Source: Virgibacillus phasianinus
GTDB taxonomy: Bacteria; Bacillota; Bacilli; Bacillales; Amphibacillaceae
DNA length: 64,000 bases
Assembly: GCF_002216775.1 (NCBI RefSeq)
Contig: NZ_CP022315.1
Coordinates: 744,001-808,000, forward strand
Direction: 5' to 3'
Below are positions 32,819-41,474 of this stretch, in pieces; position 1 is the first letter of the stretch; each line of letters opens with the position of its first letter. Both the position numbers and the translations under genes were made by a program. Below the pieces are notes generated by a model. The model was not told the origin of the DNA and did not search any database. It worked only from the letters and a program-made list of their open reading frames with translations.

Positions 32819-34594
32819 TTAATTACGTATATAGTCTTTTAATTTTGCATATCCTATTTTTTCTTCACCTGTCCATGGAATAATGGCAGCCTTCTCAGCC
32901 AATTCGTCGCTTACTTTTTTAATCCATCTTTTTTCCGTATTAGCTCTGCCAGCTAGTATTGGATCCTTTGTTTCTGTTGCATGTAAACTTTGGTTAATAA
33001 GCCACCACTTTGGAACAATTTGCGCCCGTTTAAGATCCTCTTGCAGCCGTGTTGCTTCTAACACTGGTGTTGCCTCGGCAAGCGTCACAATAACAACTCC
33101 GGTCTCTTTTGGATTTCGGAGCCTGGGTAACAATTTTTTTACGCTATCCGGTACATCACCTGTTGAGCGACTTATTTCCTTATGGTACGTTTCCGTTGAA
33201 TCAAGCAATAACAAGGTGTGTCCGGTAGGTGCCGTATCAATCACGACAATTTCATCTTGTGATTTTTCCACCATATTCGCAAAAGCCTTAAATAGGGCAA
33301 TTTCTTCGGTACAAGGCGACTCTAGGTCCTCTTTCAAATAAGCGAGTCCTTCTTCATCCTGTTCTTTCCCAGCAACAGAAAGCACTTCCTGTTTATACTT
33401 TTCGACTTCTGTCTTCGGATTAATACTGCTAATAGACAGATTGTCTTTCAATGCACCATCTTTAAACGTGTATGCAAGATGAGCTGCTGGATCTGTTGTC
33501 GTCAAATGGACCTTATGCCCTTTTTCGGAAAGGCCGACAGCAATGGCCGAAGCAATGGTTGTTTTCCCAACCCCTCCTTTCCCCATCGTGAAAATCACAC
33601 GTGTATTTTTAGCTGAAAAATCATCAATAATTTCATTTAATCCCGGCAATGGAATGATTTCATTATCATCGCTATTTTCTTCTATTTCAGCAAACGGTTT
33701 ATCGCTAACCAAATGACGTAGACTATCCATGTCTGTTAATGAATAAGAAACATATGGTACAGATAATGTTTTGATCTGCTTTAATTCTACAGGCGTTTTG
33801 GTTAGTGCCTTTTGCTGACGCTCATAAAAAGCTGTTGATACTTCATCATTTGGACTTTGTGTCTGAAAAAGTCCATTGATGATAAGTAGCTGATTTTGAA
33901 TACCGATGTCTTTTAGTTCCAAAGACGCCCGGTTCGCTTCTTCTAAAGAGGACACATCTGGACGAGAAACCAAAATCAAAGTTGTTTTTTCGCCATTTGA
34001 CAGGGACCTGACAGCTTGAGCATACAAATCTTTTTTCTCGCCTAAACCTGACAGTGGTCCTAAACAAGAGGCGCCATGCGTGCTTTCTTGCAAAAAGCCA
34101 CTCCACGCCGTCGGTAGCTGCAACAAGCGAAGTGTATGTCCCGTTGGTGCTGTGTCAAATAATACATGATCGTACTGCTTTACTATCGTATCATCAGCCA
34201 GCAGATGAGAGAATTCATCAAATGCGGCAATCTCGACCGTACACGCACCAGAAAGCTGTTCCTCCATCTGTGTGACAACTGAATCTGGCAATTTACCCCG
34301 ATACGGACCGACCGTTTTTTCACGATAGGTTTTTGCGGCTTCTTCAGGATCAATATTACATGCGAATAAATTATTCACGCTTGGAATCTCGACTGGATCA
34401 CTGGTTAGTTCGATTTTGAAAACATCCTGCAAATTGGAAGCTGGATCCGTGCTAACCAATAATACTTTTTTTCCTTGGTCAGCAAGGGACACGGCTGTTG
34501 CACAAGCTACAGATGTTTTACCAACACCGCCTTTGCCAGTGAAAAATAAAAATGGTGTCTGTACCACCTGTTTGGGATTGAAAGATTCATACAT
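32819..34594 (-). CDS. arsA: Arsenical pump-driving ATPase ArsA
   Basis: 591 aa, made of two homologous ATPase halves. Walker A motifs are FFTGKGGVGKTS (about 17-28) and FTMGKGGVGKTT (about 335-346); each half has a DTAPTGHTLRLL/DTAPTGHTLLLL signature. Metalloid-binding cysteines are visible in GACTVEIA, GASCLGPL and SPCTEEIA, matching Cys113, Cys172 and Cys422 of E. coli ArsA. It energises ArsB with ATP. It is preceded by arsD, 20 nt away, as in classical arsDA units. Confidence 0.96.
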   Translation of the reverse strand: MYESFNPKQVVQTPFLFFTGKGGVGKTSVACATAVSLADQGKKVLLVSTDPASNLQDVFKIELTSDPVEIPSVNNLFACNIDPEEAAKTYREKTVGPYRGKLPDSVVTQMEEQLSGACTVEIAAFDEFSHLLADDTIVKQYDHVLFDTAPTGHTLRLLQLPTAWSGFLQESTHGASCLGPLSGLGEKKDLYAQAVRSLSNGEKTTLILVSRPDVSSLEEANRASLELKDIGIQNQLLIINGLFQTQSPNDEVSTAFYERQQKALTKTPVELKQIKTLSVPYVSYSLTDMDSLRHLVSDKPFAEIEENSDDNEIIPLPGLNEIIDDFSAKNTRVIFTMGKGGVGKTTIASAIAVGLSEKGHKVHLTTTDPAAHLAYTFKDGALKDNLSISSINPKTEVEKYKQEVLSVAGKEQDEEGLAYLKEDLESPCTEEIALFKAFANMVEKSQDEIVVIDTAPTGHTLLLLDSTETYHKEISRSTGDVPDSVKKLLPRLRNPKETGVVIVTLAEATPVLEATRLQEDLKRAQIVPKWWLINQSLHATETKDPILAGRANTEKRWIKKVSDELAEKAAIIPWTGEEKIGYAKLKDYIRN

Positions 34595-34614
34595 CGATGT
34601 TTCCCCCTTTCGAA

Positions 34615-34977
34615 TTATAGTTTATCAATGTCAATGGTTACACGTGTTTGGGGTTTATCTTTTAAGTCTGCCGCATCAACCTGCAACCAATCGGAGAATT
34701 CCTCATTACTTGGATAGCTTGAATCTTTTACAATTTCACCATTTAGTATGGTTACAGGCAGTGCATCAGCACCTTTTTCTTGAAGAACCTGATTTACCTT
34801 TTTGTTTTCAACAAATTCACCAGGATCATTTGAAAGATTAAATCTTGTAACATCAAATCCTCTTTTTTCTAAGGAATAGACCACTGATGCAACACGTGTT
34901 AAATCTGGATCGACACTTGGTCCACAAACACCTGTGGAACAGCACATTGCTGGATCGAAAATTTCTAATTTACTCAT
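34615..34977 (-). CDS. arsD: Arsenic metallochaperone ArsD
   Basis: 120 aa. The N-terminal DPAMCCSTGVCGPSVDPDL holds the Cys12-Cys13-Cys18 triad that carries As(III) to ArsA. The rest has the thioredoxin-like ArsD fold (ADALPVTILNGEIVKDSSYPS). An ArsR-type operator lies in front of it, so arsDA has its own promoter. A good ribosome site (GGAGGGG) precedes the ATG. Confidence 0.95.
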   Translation of the reverse strand: MSKLEIFDPAMCCSTGVCGPSVDPDLTRVASVVYSLEKRGFDVTRFNLSNDPGEFVENKKVNQVLQEKGADALPVTILNGEIVKDSSYPSNEEFSDWLQVDAADLKDKPQTRVTIDIDKL

Positions 34978-34995
34978 GTTTACCCCTCCATAACA

Positions 34996-35015
34996 ATATA
35001 AGTATACACTTATAT
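34996..35015 (-). promoter_or_regulatory. ArsR-type operator before arsD
   Basis: A 20-bp dyad ATATAAG-n6-CTTATAT. The same architecture is found before arsR2 at 37203-37222, so one ArsR probably controls both units. Confidence 0.7.
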
Positions 35016-35063
35016 ATGTATTCCAATGATAGCCAGGAGTTACGAAATCCCCCTGACTATTTT

Positions 35064-35483
35064 TTATTTACCGGTTTCTGCAAAGTGTTTAATTCTTTCA
35101 CCAATTTCATCACGTACCCGTTGAAATACACTCCATTTTTCTTCATCCGTCCCTTCTGCTTTTGCAGGATCATCAAATCCCCAGTGCTCTCTCTTTACAT
35201 GCGGTGGTGTCATGGGACATTTGTCGGCTGCATCCCCGCAAAGGGTAACAGCCATAGCAGCATTATTCAAAACATCCGGATCAATAATTTCCGATGTTTG
35301 TTCTGAAATATCAATACCAACTTCCTTCATTGCTTCGACTGCGTTTGGGTTTAACCCATGTGCTTCAATTCCCGCACTTTTTACGACCCATTCGTCATTA
35401 AGATATTTTTTCGCCCAGCCTTCCGCCATTTGGCTTCTGCAAGAGTTTCCGGTACATAAAAAGTAAATTGTTTTTTTAGACAT
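35064..35483 (-). CDS. arsC: Arsenate reductase ArsC, thioredoxin-coupled type
   Basis: 139 aa from the ATG at 35483, with GGAGAAT upstream. The P-loop [15 protein letters not shown] contains the catalytic CX5R (Cys10), and the second and third cysteines are in [16 protein letters not shown] (Cys82 and Cys89), typical of the low-molecular-weight-phosphatase type coupled to thioredoxin. It reduces As(V) to As(III) for efflux. It follows arsB by 39 nt. Confidence 0.96.
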   Translation of the reverse strand: MSKKTIYFLCTGNSCRSQMAEGWAKKYLNDEWVVKSAGIEAHGLNPNAVEAMKEVGIDISEQTSEIIDPDVLNNAAMAVTLCGDAADKCPMTPPHVKREHWGFDDPAKAEGTDEEKWSVFQRVRDEIGERIKHFAETGK

Positions 35484-35522
35484 GTGGTTCATTCTCCTTT
35501 TCGTTTCCACTAGTTTTGTTAC

Positions 35523-36821
35523 TTATAAAATAAGCAATAGCCAAACATATAATCCTGTTAATGTAATAAACAGCGTTGGGATTGTAAGGATAATACCTAT
35601 TTTAAAATAATAACCCCAAGAGATTTTAAATCCCTTTGTCGAAAGAACATGAAGCCATAGCAATGTCGCTAATGATCCAATCGGTGTAATTTTTGGTCCC
35701 AAATCGGATCCAATGACGTTCGCATAGATTAGCGCTTCCCTCATAATTCCCGATGTACTTGTGTCTGCAATTGCTAATGCATCGATCATGACAGTTGGCA
35801 TATTGTTCATAATGGAAGATAAAATTGCTGCAATAAATCCCATGGAAATCGTGGCGACAAACAATCCTTGTTCTGCCGTAAACTGAATAACATTAGCTAA
35901 CACATCGGTTAATCCGACATTGCGCAAACCATAAACGACGACGTACATTCCGACAGAGAAAAAGACAATCGCCCAAGGGGCTCCTTTTATGACCGTTGCG
36001 GTCTTAACTGCGGAACTTCTCCTCGCCATTAGAAGGAAGAAAATCGCTACAATACCGGCTATAATTGAAACTGGAATACCTAAAGGTTGGCTTGCGAAAT
36101 AGCCAATCAGCAATACTGCCAGAACACCCCAAGACATACGGAACATTTTATGGTCCTTGATTGCTTTATTTGGTTCTTTAAGCTGACTTACATCATAGTT
36201 TTCCGGAATACTTTTCCTAAAGAACAGATAAAGCACAAGGATACTTGCACCTATTGAAAAGAAGTTCGGAGCAATCATACGTGTAGCATACTCAATAAAT
36301 CCAATTCCGAAAAAATCTGCTGAAACAATATTCACTAAGTTACTCACAACAAGTGGTAACGAGGAAGTATCTGCGATAAAACCACTCGCCATAATGAATG
36401 GTAAAATCATTTTTTCTTTAAAATTTAAATTTCGTACCATCGCAAGTACAATTGGTGTGAGAATAAGCGCGGCTCCATCATTGGCAAAAAGAGCTGCAAC
36501 AACAGCACCTAGAAGAATTACATAAACAAACATTTTCTTCCCATTACCCTTGGCAATTCTCGCCATATGAAGAGCAGCCCATTCAAAAAAGCCAATCTCA
36601 TCTAGAATAAGGGAAATAATAATAATCGCTACAAATGCTAATGTGGCATTCCAAACAATATCTGTTACAGCTAACACATCTTGAAGGTCAACCACGCCTA
36701 GAATTAACGCTAGTATTGCTCCCCCGCATGCGGACCAGCCAATTCCTAAGTTTTTCGGCTGCCAAATCACTAATACAAGCGTAAGTATAAAAATAACCGT
36801 CGCTACAATCGCTAAATTCAA
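35523..36821 (-). CDS. arsB: Arsenite efflux permease ArsB
   Basis: 432 aa from a TTG at 36821, chosen because GTAGGGGG lies 6-7 nt upstream and the protein then starts in its first membrane helix ([29 protein letters not shown]). A longer frame to 36875 overlaps arsR and lacks support. About 12 membrane segments; conserved [19 protein letters not shown] and [12 protein letters not shown] are typical of ArsB in the NhaD/ion-transporter group. It exports As(III), alone or with ArsA. The start is 10 nt past the arsR2 stop. Confidence 0.95.
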   Translation of the reverse strand: MNLAIVATVIFILTLVLVIWQPKNLGIGWSACGGAILALILGVVDLQDVLAVTDIVWNATLAFVAIIIISLILDEIGFFEWAALHMARIAKGNGKKMFVYVILLGAVVAALFANDGAALILTPIVLAMVRNLNFKEKMILPFIMASGFIADTSSLPLVVSNLVNIVSADFFGIGFIEYATRMIAPNFFSIGASILVLYLFFRKSIPENYDVSQLKEPNKAIKDHKMFRMSWGVLAVLLIGYFASQPLGIPVSIIAGIVAIFFLLMARRSSAVKTATVIKGAPWAIVFFSVGMYVVVYGLRNVGLTDVLANVIQFTAEQGLFVATISMGFIAAILSSIMNNMPTVMIDALAIADTSTSGIMREALIYANVIGSDLGPKITPIGSLATLLWLHVLSTKGFKISWGYYFKIGIILTIPTLFITLTGLYVWLLLIL

Positions 36822-36831
36822 ATGAATCCCC

Positions 36832-37179
36832 CTACAAGTCGCACTGGATACGTAATCCCGCATCCTCCAGTGCACGTAATTTCTCTTTCTGATCAGGTAT
36901 CTGTTCTAAGACCTGTTGAATGATCGGGTATGTCGCATGGGAAGTATTTAATGAGTAAAATATCCATTGCCCTCTCCGTTGCTCCTTCACAAGACCCGCA
37001 TCGCGCAGTTTCCTTAAATGCTGGCTAATAGAAGGCTGACTCATTTGCAGAACCTCAACAAACTCGCATACACAACATTCTCCATCTTTTACTAATCCCA
37101 TAATCGTTAAGCGTGTTTTATCACCTAGCAGCTTTAACGTTTGCGCGGCATTTTCTAATTCAATTATTGTTTTTTCCAT
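36832..37179 (-). CDS. arsR: ArsR-family repressor 2 (head of arsBC)
   Basis: 115 aa from the ATG at 37179, with GAGAGGTGAT upstream. Winged helix with [20 protein letters not shown] and the metalloid site [31 protein letters not shown]. It represses the arsRBC unit, and a dyad just upstream is its likely operator. The matching dyad before arsD suggests it also controls arsDA. Confidence 0.94.
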   Translation of the reverse strand: MEKTIIELENAAQTLKLLGDKTRLTIMGLVKDGECCVCEFVEVLQMSQPSISQHLRKLRDAGLVKEQRRGQWIFYSLNTSHATYPIIQQVLEQIPDQKEKLRALEDAGLRIQCDL

Positions 37180-37202
37180 GAACATCACCTCTCGCAATTA
37201 GT

Positions 37203-37222
37203 ATATTAGCATATGCTTATAT
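37203..37222 (-). promoter_or_regulatory. ArsR-type operator before arsR2
   Basis: ATATTAG-catatg-CTTATAT, a 20-bp dyad immediately upstream of arsR2, with the same plan as the arsD operator (one base differs in the left arm). Confidence 0.7.
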
Positions 37223-37383
37223 TTGCAATGAAAAATAACTCTTTATTTTTATTGTCCTTTTCGTGACTTAGATTAAAAGTCTTGAAAAAACCCTTTATAG
37301 AACATACTCTCGTTTAGTTTTAAAAGGATGTGATCTTCAACAAAAGGCCCTATTCTTGAATAAAACTATATTTTTTTAATCAT

Positions 37384-37420
37384 AAAAAGCCCCTCCGGAC
37401 AGTCTAGAGTCCAAAGGGGT
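37384..37420 (-). terminator. Terminator at the end of the replication module
   Basis: The minus-strand stem CCCCT...GGAC / GTCC...AGGGG is followed by CTTTTTATG. It ends transcription of the phage-like module arriving from the right. The rest of 37,223-37,460 shows nothing recognisable. Confidence 0.75.
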
Positions 37421-37460
37421 AAGCGATATGGTTTAATTCAAGGCTTCAGTTAATTGTAAA

Positions 37461-37688
37461 TTAAAGCCTTGCACACAAACCAAAGAAAATGAGTATAAAT
37501 GGGATACCCAGCACCCAAAGCCAAAATTCAACCGTACTCATCATATTGATATAAAATTCCGTATGCATAAACCATTGAAATATAGCCAAAAAAACGATGC
37601 CACAAAAAGTGGATAATGCAATAAACAGGAAGAGAAAAACCATCACAAGCAATGATTTTTTCACCGTATGGACAAACGTTGACATCAT
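37461..37688 (-). CDS. Small two-TM membrane protein
   Basis: 75 aa from an ATG at 37688 (AAGGCGAT upstream). Two membrane segments (about 10-35, SLLVMVFLFLFIALSTFCGIVFLAIF, and about 50-72). The C-terminus is short. It overlaps the end of the ArpU-like gene by 4 nt. The family is not recognised; its position at the end of the phage-like module is the only clue. Confidence 0.65.
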   Translation of the reverse strand: MMSTFVHTVKKSLLVMVFLFLFIALSTFCGIVFLAIFQWFMHTEFYINMMSTVEFWLWVLGIPFILIFFGLCARL

Positions 37689-38167
37689 GAACAATCGCCT
37701 TCTGTTATTACACCATAAAGTTTACGCCCTAGGATTTCCAACGCTTCTCGCTTCATCCTATAATATTTATTTTTCCCCATGAATAATTGCGGATAAATTA
37801 CCTCATCGCTGTATTTTGCCCCATCGTTTCGTTTTTGCAAATACTTTAATTCAATCAGTTCCTGTTCACAAGGATTAAGTGATTCCACTGCTTTAAATAA
37901 TGTTTCCACCCATTCCCTTGCGCGAACAGATTGTAATGCAAAGCTTTCCGTCTTACTCTTGTTGAAGGTGCCGGAACCTTTTGGCATATCAGATATAGAA
38001 GAAACAACGCTTGGCACTTGGGTTTCTTTTGCCATTGCACTTATTTTAAAATACCGATTTAACCAATTTTTTTCTGCATGGTCAATAAAGAATTGTTGTT
38101 CATACTTTAGAATTTCTTCTATTTCTTTTTGAGTAAATATATTCTCAACTTCGGAAGTGAATCGCAT
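37685..38167 (-). CDS. ArpU-family phage-type transcriptional regulator
   Basis: 160 aa with the layout of ArpU-like late regulators of Firmicutes phages: a helical N-terminus (TQKEIEEILKYEQQF), a middle with SFALQSVRAREWVETLFKAVESL, and a C-terminal sigma-region-4-like segment (NPCEQELIELKYLQKRNDGAKYSDEVIYPQLFMGKNKYYRMKREAL, quoted at about 113-145). Such proteins switch on late or excision genes. It starts at the TAATG overlap with the gene before it. Confidence 0.8.
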   Translation of the reverse strand: MRFTSEVENIFTQKEIEEILKYEQQFFIDHAEKNWLNRYFKISAMAKETQVPSVVSSISDMPKGSGTFNKSKTESFALQSVRAREWVETLFKAVESLNPCEQELIELKYLQKRNDGAKYSDEVIYPQLFMGKNKYYRMKREALEILGRKLYGVITEGDCS

Positions 38168-38507
38168 TATGGAATCATCCTTTCTGGAATAGTAGGCTGT
38201 TTGTTTAATCCTGTTCCCTCTGGAGGATGGTATTTATCTAACGAACGTAATTTCCACTTTATACGTTGAAAATAAACAGATAGAAGCTCCTTTTTCCGAC
38301 TGCTTCTAACGCTTTACTGAAATGCCTGTCATAATAACCCCATTCTTGCTGCATGTATTCTTGAGTAGTTTTATCATGCTGTCTCCTCCTCAGTTGTTTG
38401 TTATCGCAGCACATGACTTCATGATTATGATCTTGCATACGGTGGACTTCTGAATAATCGGAATGAATCACCAGTTTCTTTTTCGTACTTTTGTTGATAA
38501 CTTGCAT
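38167..38507 (-). pseudogene. Frameshifted (or -1 shifting) small phage-type gene
   Basis: The first frame starts at an ATG at 38507 with GGAGGAATATT and would give 82 aa ending at 38259. Shifting by -1 at the five-A run (38291-38295) gives a longer reading that continues KELLSVYFQRIKWKLRS ... GLNKQPTIPERMIP and stops at 38167, forming a TAATG overlap with the ArpU-like gene. That coupling, and the protein-like extension, argue that the longer product of about 112 aa is the original gene. The cause is either a 1-nt deletion, a sequencing error or programmed slippage. Function unknown. Confidence 0.55.
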
Positions 38508-38684
38508 AATATTCCTCCAAAGTAATGCAAATCGTTCAAATAAGCCCTTCTCTACTTTATATTAATTTAAAATTAGACTATTTAGCTGTCACATGCTTAA
38601 ATCAGCTTAAATTGACGATTTCACATACTGAACAAATGATGCTATACTAAAAAATATCTTATTGGAAATCAGAATGGTTGATAT

Positions 38685-38867
38685 TTAGGCGTATCGTTGT
38701 TTTCTGTTTTCCGGTTCATTAAGATATTTTCTTGTTTTCGCTACCGTTGGTACATACTTGTCTCCAACGGAATTTTTTTGTTGCATCCATTGTCGCCATT
38801 TCCTGTCCGTTTCCATCTCACTGTCTTTCGGGTCAAACGCCATCACACTTTTCATTCCTAGAGACAT
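38685..38867 (-). CDS. Small basic protein after the helicase-loader gene
   Basis: 60 aa, charged, without membrane segment (DPKDSEMETDRKWRQWMQQ, then VAKTRKYLNEPENRKQRYA). AAGGAGGG precedes the ATG, which directly abuts the TAA of the DnaC-like gene. I do not recognise the family. Small genes of this type are common after dnaC in phage replication modules. Confidence 0.65.
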   Translation of the reverse strand: MSLGMKSVMAFDPKDSEMETDRKWRQWMQQKNSVGDKYVPTVAKTRKYLNEPENRKQRYA

Positions 38868-39647
38868 TTAAAAATCCCTCCTTCTATAATCTGAACCATT
38901 CATCACAATCACTTCTGTATTTTCCATTATTCTTGAAAAATTCCGTTCGTTCACCCGTTTCTTTAGTTCTGGACTTTTTAAATTTGTCGTATAAATGGTT
39001 GCCTTTCCAGCACGATCATCGAGTATCTCAAACAGTTTGGAAGTAGACCATTCTGTTTGTTGTTCTGCCCCAATATCATCAAGAACCAATAAATCAACAC
39101 GCTGAATAACACTTAGTAACTCCTCCTCTGTCGCACCTTCTTTGTTATAGGTTTGCTTAATTTTCGTTAGCAATTTTGGGAGCGATAGAAATAAACATTC
39201 ATATCCCTGTTCCATTAACTTTTTAGTAATAGAAACAGAAAGGTGACTTTTTCCGGTTCCATAAATCCCTGTAAATAACATATTTTGCTTTCCATCAAAT
39301 GTATCAATATACGTTGTTACAATTTGTTTTGCCTTCAATAATTCATTACTGGTAGGTTCATAGTTTTCTAATGTTGCTTGTTTTAGCGATTCATTTATTA
39401 ACGAATAGTAATGGAAACTATTCATCAATTTTCTTTGTTTCCGTCGAGAACAAGCCTCTTTTGTTTGTTCAGCAAGTTCAATTTCCTCACAAATACATCC
39501 GTAATTGGCAATGACCTTTTCTCCTTTCCGAGGGCCGATAGGAATAATTAACTCTTTTTGTTCCACTTCTTGATTACACCCTTCACAAATAAAAGTATTA
39601 ATCATCTTTTGCTCAGGACTTGCCATATGCTTATTAGCGCTTTCCAT
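38868..39647 (-). CDS. DnaC/IstB-like replicative helicase loader
   Basis: 259 aa from the ATG at 39647 (AAGGAGGG upstream). An N-terminal cysteine cluster (FICEGCNQEV ... NYGCICEEIE) probably binds zinc. The AAA+ core shows Walker A GIYGTGKSHLSV (about 141) and Walker B DLLVLDDIGAEQQTEW, followed by a sensor TIYTTNLKSPELKKR. It would load the host replicative helicase on the excised circular form. It directly follows the DnaD-like initiator gene, the usual order in phage modules. Confidence 0.9.
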   Translation of the reverse strand: MESANKHMASPEQKMINTFICEGCNQEVEQKELIIPIGPRKGEKVIANYGCICEEIELAEQTKEACSRRKQRKLMNSFHYYSLINESLKQATLENYEPTSNELLKAKQIVTTYIDTFDGKQNMLFTGIYGTGKSHLSVSITKKLMEQGYECLFLSLPKLLTKIKQTYNKEGATEEELLSVIQRVDLLVLDDIGAEQQTEWSTSKLFEILDDRAGKATIYTTNLKSPELKKRVNERNFSRIMENTEVIVMNGSDYRRRDF

Positions 39648-39660
39648 TAGGAAACCCTCC

Positions 39661-40482
39661 TTAGAACCCATAATTATACCCATCATCAGTAGAAATAGTG
39701 TTTTCATGTTTATTTGACTTGTAATGCTTCATCTCATTGTTTTCTATTTCTTCCAGCGTTAATAACGACTGGTTTTCCCAATTACGGAGTATCCCTTCAA
39801 TGTAGTTCAGTCGTCTTTTATTATTTTTACACGCTATATTCAAAGCCTTTAAGATTATTTTTTCAGGATGTCTAAAAGGAGAATTCTCTAACCACGACAA
39901 CAACTGCTTTTTAGCCTGAATATTATTCAATCCAAACCCATTATCATCCCAAAATTGAATTATTTCTGACGTATGTTGTTGTTCCTGTTCTTTATCTTCT
40001 TTCTTCTTTCTTCCCTCTTCCTCTTGTTCTTCTTCTATACCGTCACGTGACGTCACGCTAACATCACGTGATTTTTTTTCGAGTAATTTTTGCTTTTTCT
40101 TTCGTTTCCGATATCTTTTGTTGCGCTCTGCATTCAACTTTCTTGCACGGTCCATTCCCTCAACATTTTGATGTTTTTCCCAGTTGCTAATGTGAATAAA
40201 AGAATCTTCGTCGATATGAATCATTCCAAATTCTCGTAAGGTCTTCAGTGCAAGTCGTACAGTATTTACTGGTCTGCCGAAAATCGTAGCAAGCATTTCT
40301 TCCGTGTATGGTATATTTTCATTTAGATATATATACCCATTAGCATTAGTCTTTCCTGCTTGTGCCAGGAGCTTCACCCAAATAATGAGGATGGTATCTG
40401 ACTCTGGCATCTGTTCGATCAATTTAATCTTTTCATCTTCAAACATAGAAATATCTAATTTGATCCACTTTAAATCCCGCAT
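39661..40482 (-). CDS. Phage replisome organizer / DnaD-like initiator
   Basis: 273 aa. The N-terminal winged-helix region (LKWIKLDISMFEDEKIKLIEQMPESDTILIIWVKLLAQAGK, at about 4-44) matches phage replisome organizers. A highly charged low-complexity linker (EEEQEEEGRKKKEDKEQEQQ) precedes a DnaD-type C-terminal domain (IIQFWDDNGFG ... ILRNWENQSLLTLEEI). It would bind an origin and recruit the loader. The linker DNA carries a cluster of perfect palindromes, which may be the origin itself, as in several phages. Confidence 0.85.
   Translation of the reverse strand: MRDLKWIKLDISMFEDEKIKLIEQMPESDTILIIWVKLLAQAGKTNANGYIYLNENIPYTEEMLATIFGRPVNTVRLALKTLREFGMIHIDEDSFIHISNWEKHQNVEGMDRARKLNAERNKRYRKRKKKQKLLEKKSRDVSVTSRDGIEEEQEEEGRKKKEDKEQEQQHTSEIIQFWDDNGFGLNNIQAKKQLLSWLENSPFRHPEKIILKALNIACKNNKRRLNYIEGILRNWENQSLLTLEEIENNEMKHYKSNKHENTISTDDGYNYGF
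40041..40072. repeat. Cluster of perfect palindromes inside the initiator gene, candidate origin
   Basis: CGTCACGTGACG (40041-40052), GTGACGTCAC (40047-40056) and ATCACGTGAT (40063-40072) are perfect palindromes that share TCACGTGA. A run of T follows on the plus strand. Origins of several Firmicutes phages lie within the replisome-organizer gene. Confidence 0.4.
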
Positions 40483-40542
40483 TACCCTCTTCCTTTCTTT
40501 TTAGAGAATAATAGTTTTTCAAAAAGAAATATTGATGCTATC

Positions 40543-41058
40543 TCATCCAATCCACCCCTTTTCTTTCCAAGTTGATATTCTACTGCCCATACATTCTTTA
40601 ATGGATATACCGTATTCCTGTTCAAGACAAGTTAGAAAAGAATCAGCAACCATTTGTACATCCAGTAGTTCTTCAGCTTTTTGTTTGACTTGAACCATGT
40701 CATTATCATCAATAAATTCCGGCGGCTTCACTAAACTAAACGCCTTGATTCGTTCAATAGCTTCTGTTGTTTTGTTAATAAAAACCTGTTCTAGAGCTAA
40801 TCTGTGCCATTCAATCGCTCTGCCTGTAGTAGCAAGTGGCGCAACATAATGTTTCGCAGTCTGACGGGCAATTTCAAATCCATATTGCGCGTCATTAAAT
40901 GCGTCAACACTTTGTTTTGCTAAATCCTCCGTCATATTTCTTCGGTCATTTTCCAAGTGAGATACCAGTTGTTTACTGACATGCAATAAGTTCGCAGTAT
41001 TTTCCTGGCTGTAACCCTTTCTATCTCGGACTGCTCTAAGGTACTTACCTGTTTTCAA
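40543..41058 (-). CDS. Xre-family HTH protein
   Basis: 171 aa from a TTG at 41058 with GAGGAGATGG upstream. An N-terminal Xre helix-turn-helix (YLRAVRDRKGYSQENTANLLHVSKQLVSHLENDRRN) is followed by a helical region of unknown function (EQVFINKTTEAIERIKAFS). It lies between the Xis-like gene and the replication genes. It probably regulates or takes part in the excision/replication programme. Confidence 0.75.
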   Translation of the reverse strand: MKTGKYLRAVRDRKGYSQENTANLLHVSKQLVSHLENDRRNMTEDLAKQSVDAFNDAQYGFEIARQTAKHYVAPLATTGRAIEWHRLALEQVFINKTTEAIERIKAFSLVKPPEFIDDNDMVQVKQKAEELLDVQMVADSFLTCLEQEYGISIKECMGSRISTWKEKGWIG

Positions 41059-41124
41059 ATTCCATCTCCTCTTTTTGTATATATTTATTTGATTCTGAAT
41101 ACACCAAAGGCCGTTATGATAGGT

Positions 41125-41448
41125 TTATAAGCTTAAAAGTTTTCTTTCCATGGTTGTATCGTTTGTCAGGTCAATATGGTCTTTGATCCATTTGATAGCA
41201 TCATCTTTTGGATAAAGAACACGATCACCCACATTTATTTTCGGAAAATCAGATCGTCTCACGATATGCGCATCTAACGTTTGTGTACTCACATTAAATA
41301 CGTGTTTTGCCAGCTGCGTTTTACTGAGTAAATAAGGAAAATCATTTAATTGGTCACGATCCTGCTGCGCTTTTTCGGCAATCTGATACATCATATCGTA
41401 CATTTTGTTTTCGAATTCCGGCTGCGGTTTAAGTGTTGTTTCAAACAA
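41125..41448 (-). CDS. Excisionase-like DNA-binding protein
   Basis: 107 aa from a TTG at 41448, supported by GGAGGTAA 7 nt away. A winged-helix/MerR-like DNA-binding fold is suggested by YLLSKTQLAKHVFNVSTQTLDAHIVRRSDFPKINVGDRVLYPKDD at about 44-88, typical of small excisionase-type proteins. The gene is in the divergent early unit opposite immR-like, where xis lies in ICEBs1. Confidence 0.65.
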   Translation of the reverse strand: MFETTLKPQPEFENKMYDMMYQIAEKAQQDRDQLNDFPYLLSKTQLAKHVFNVSTQTLDAHIVRRSDFPKINVGDRVLYPKDDAIKWIKDHIDLTNDTTMERKLLSL

Positions 41449-41474
41449 ATCAATGTTACCTCCTTGGTTAACAT

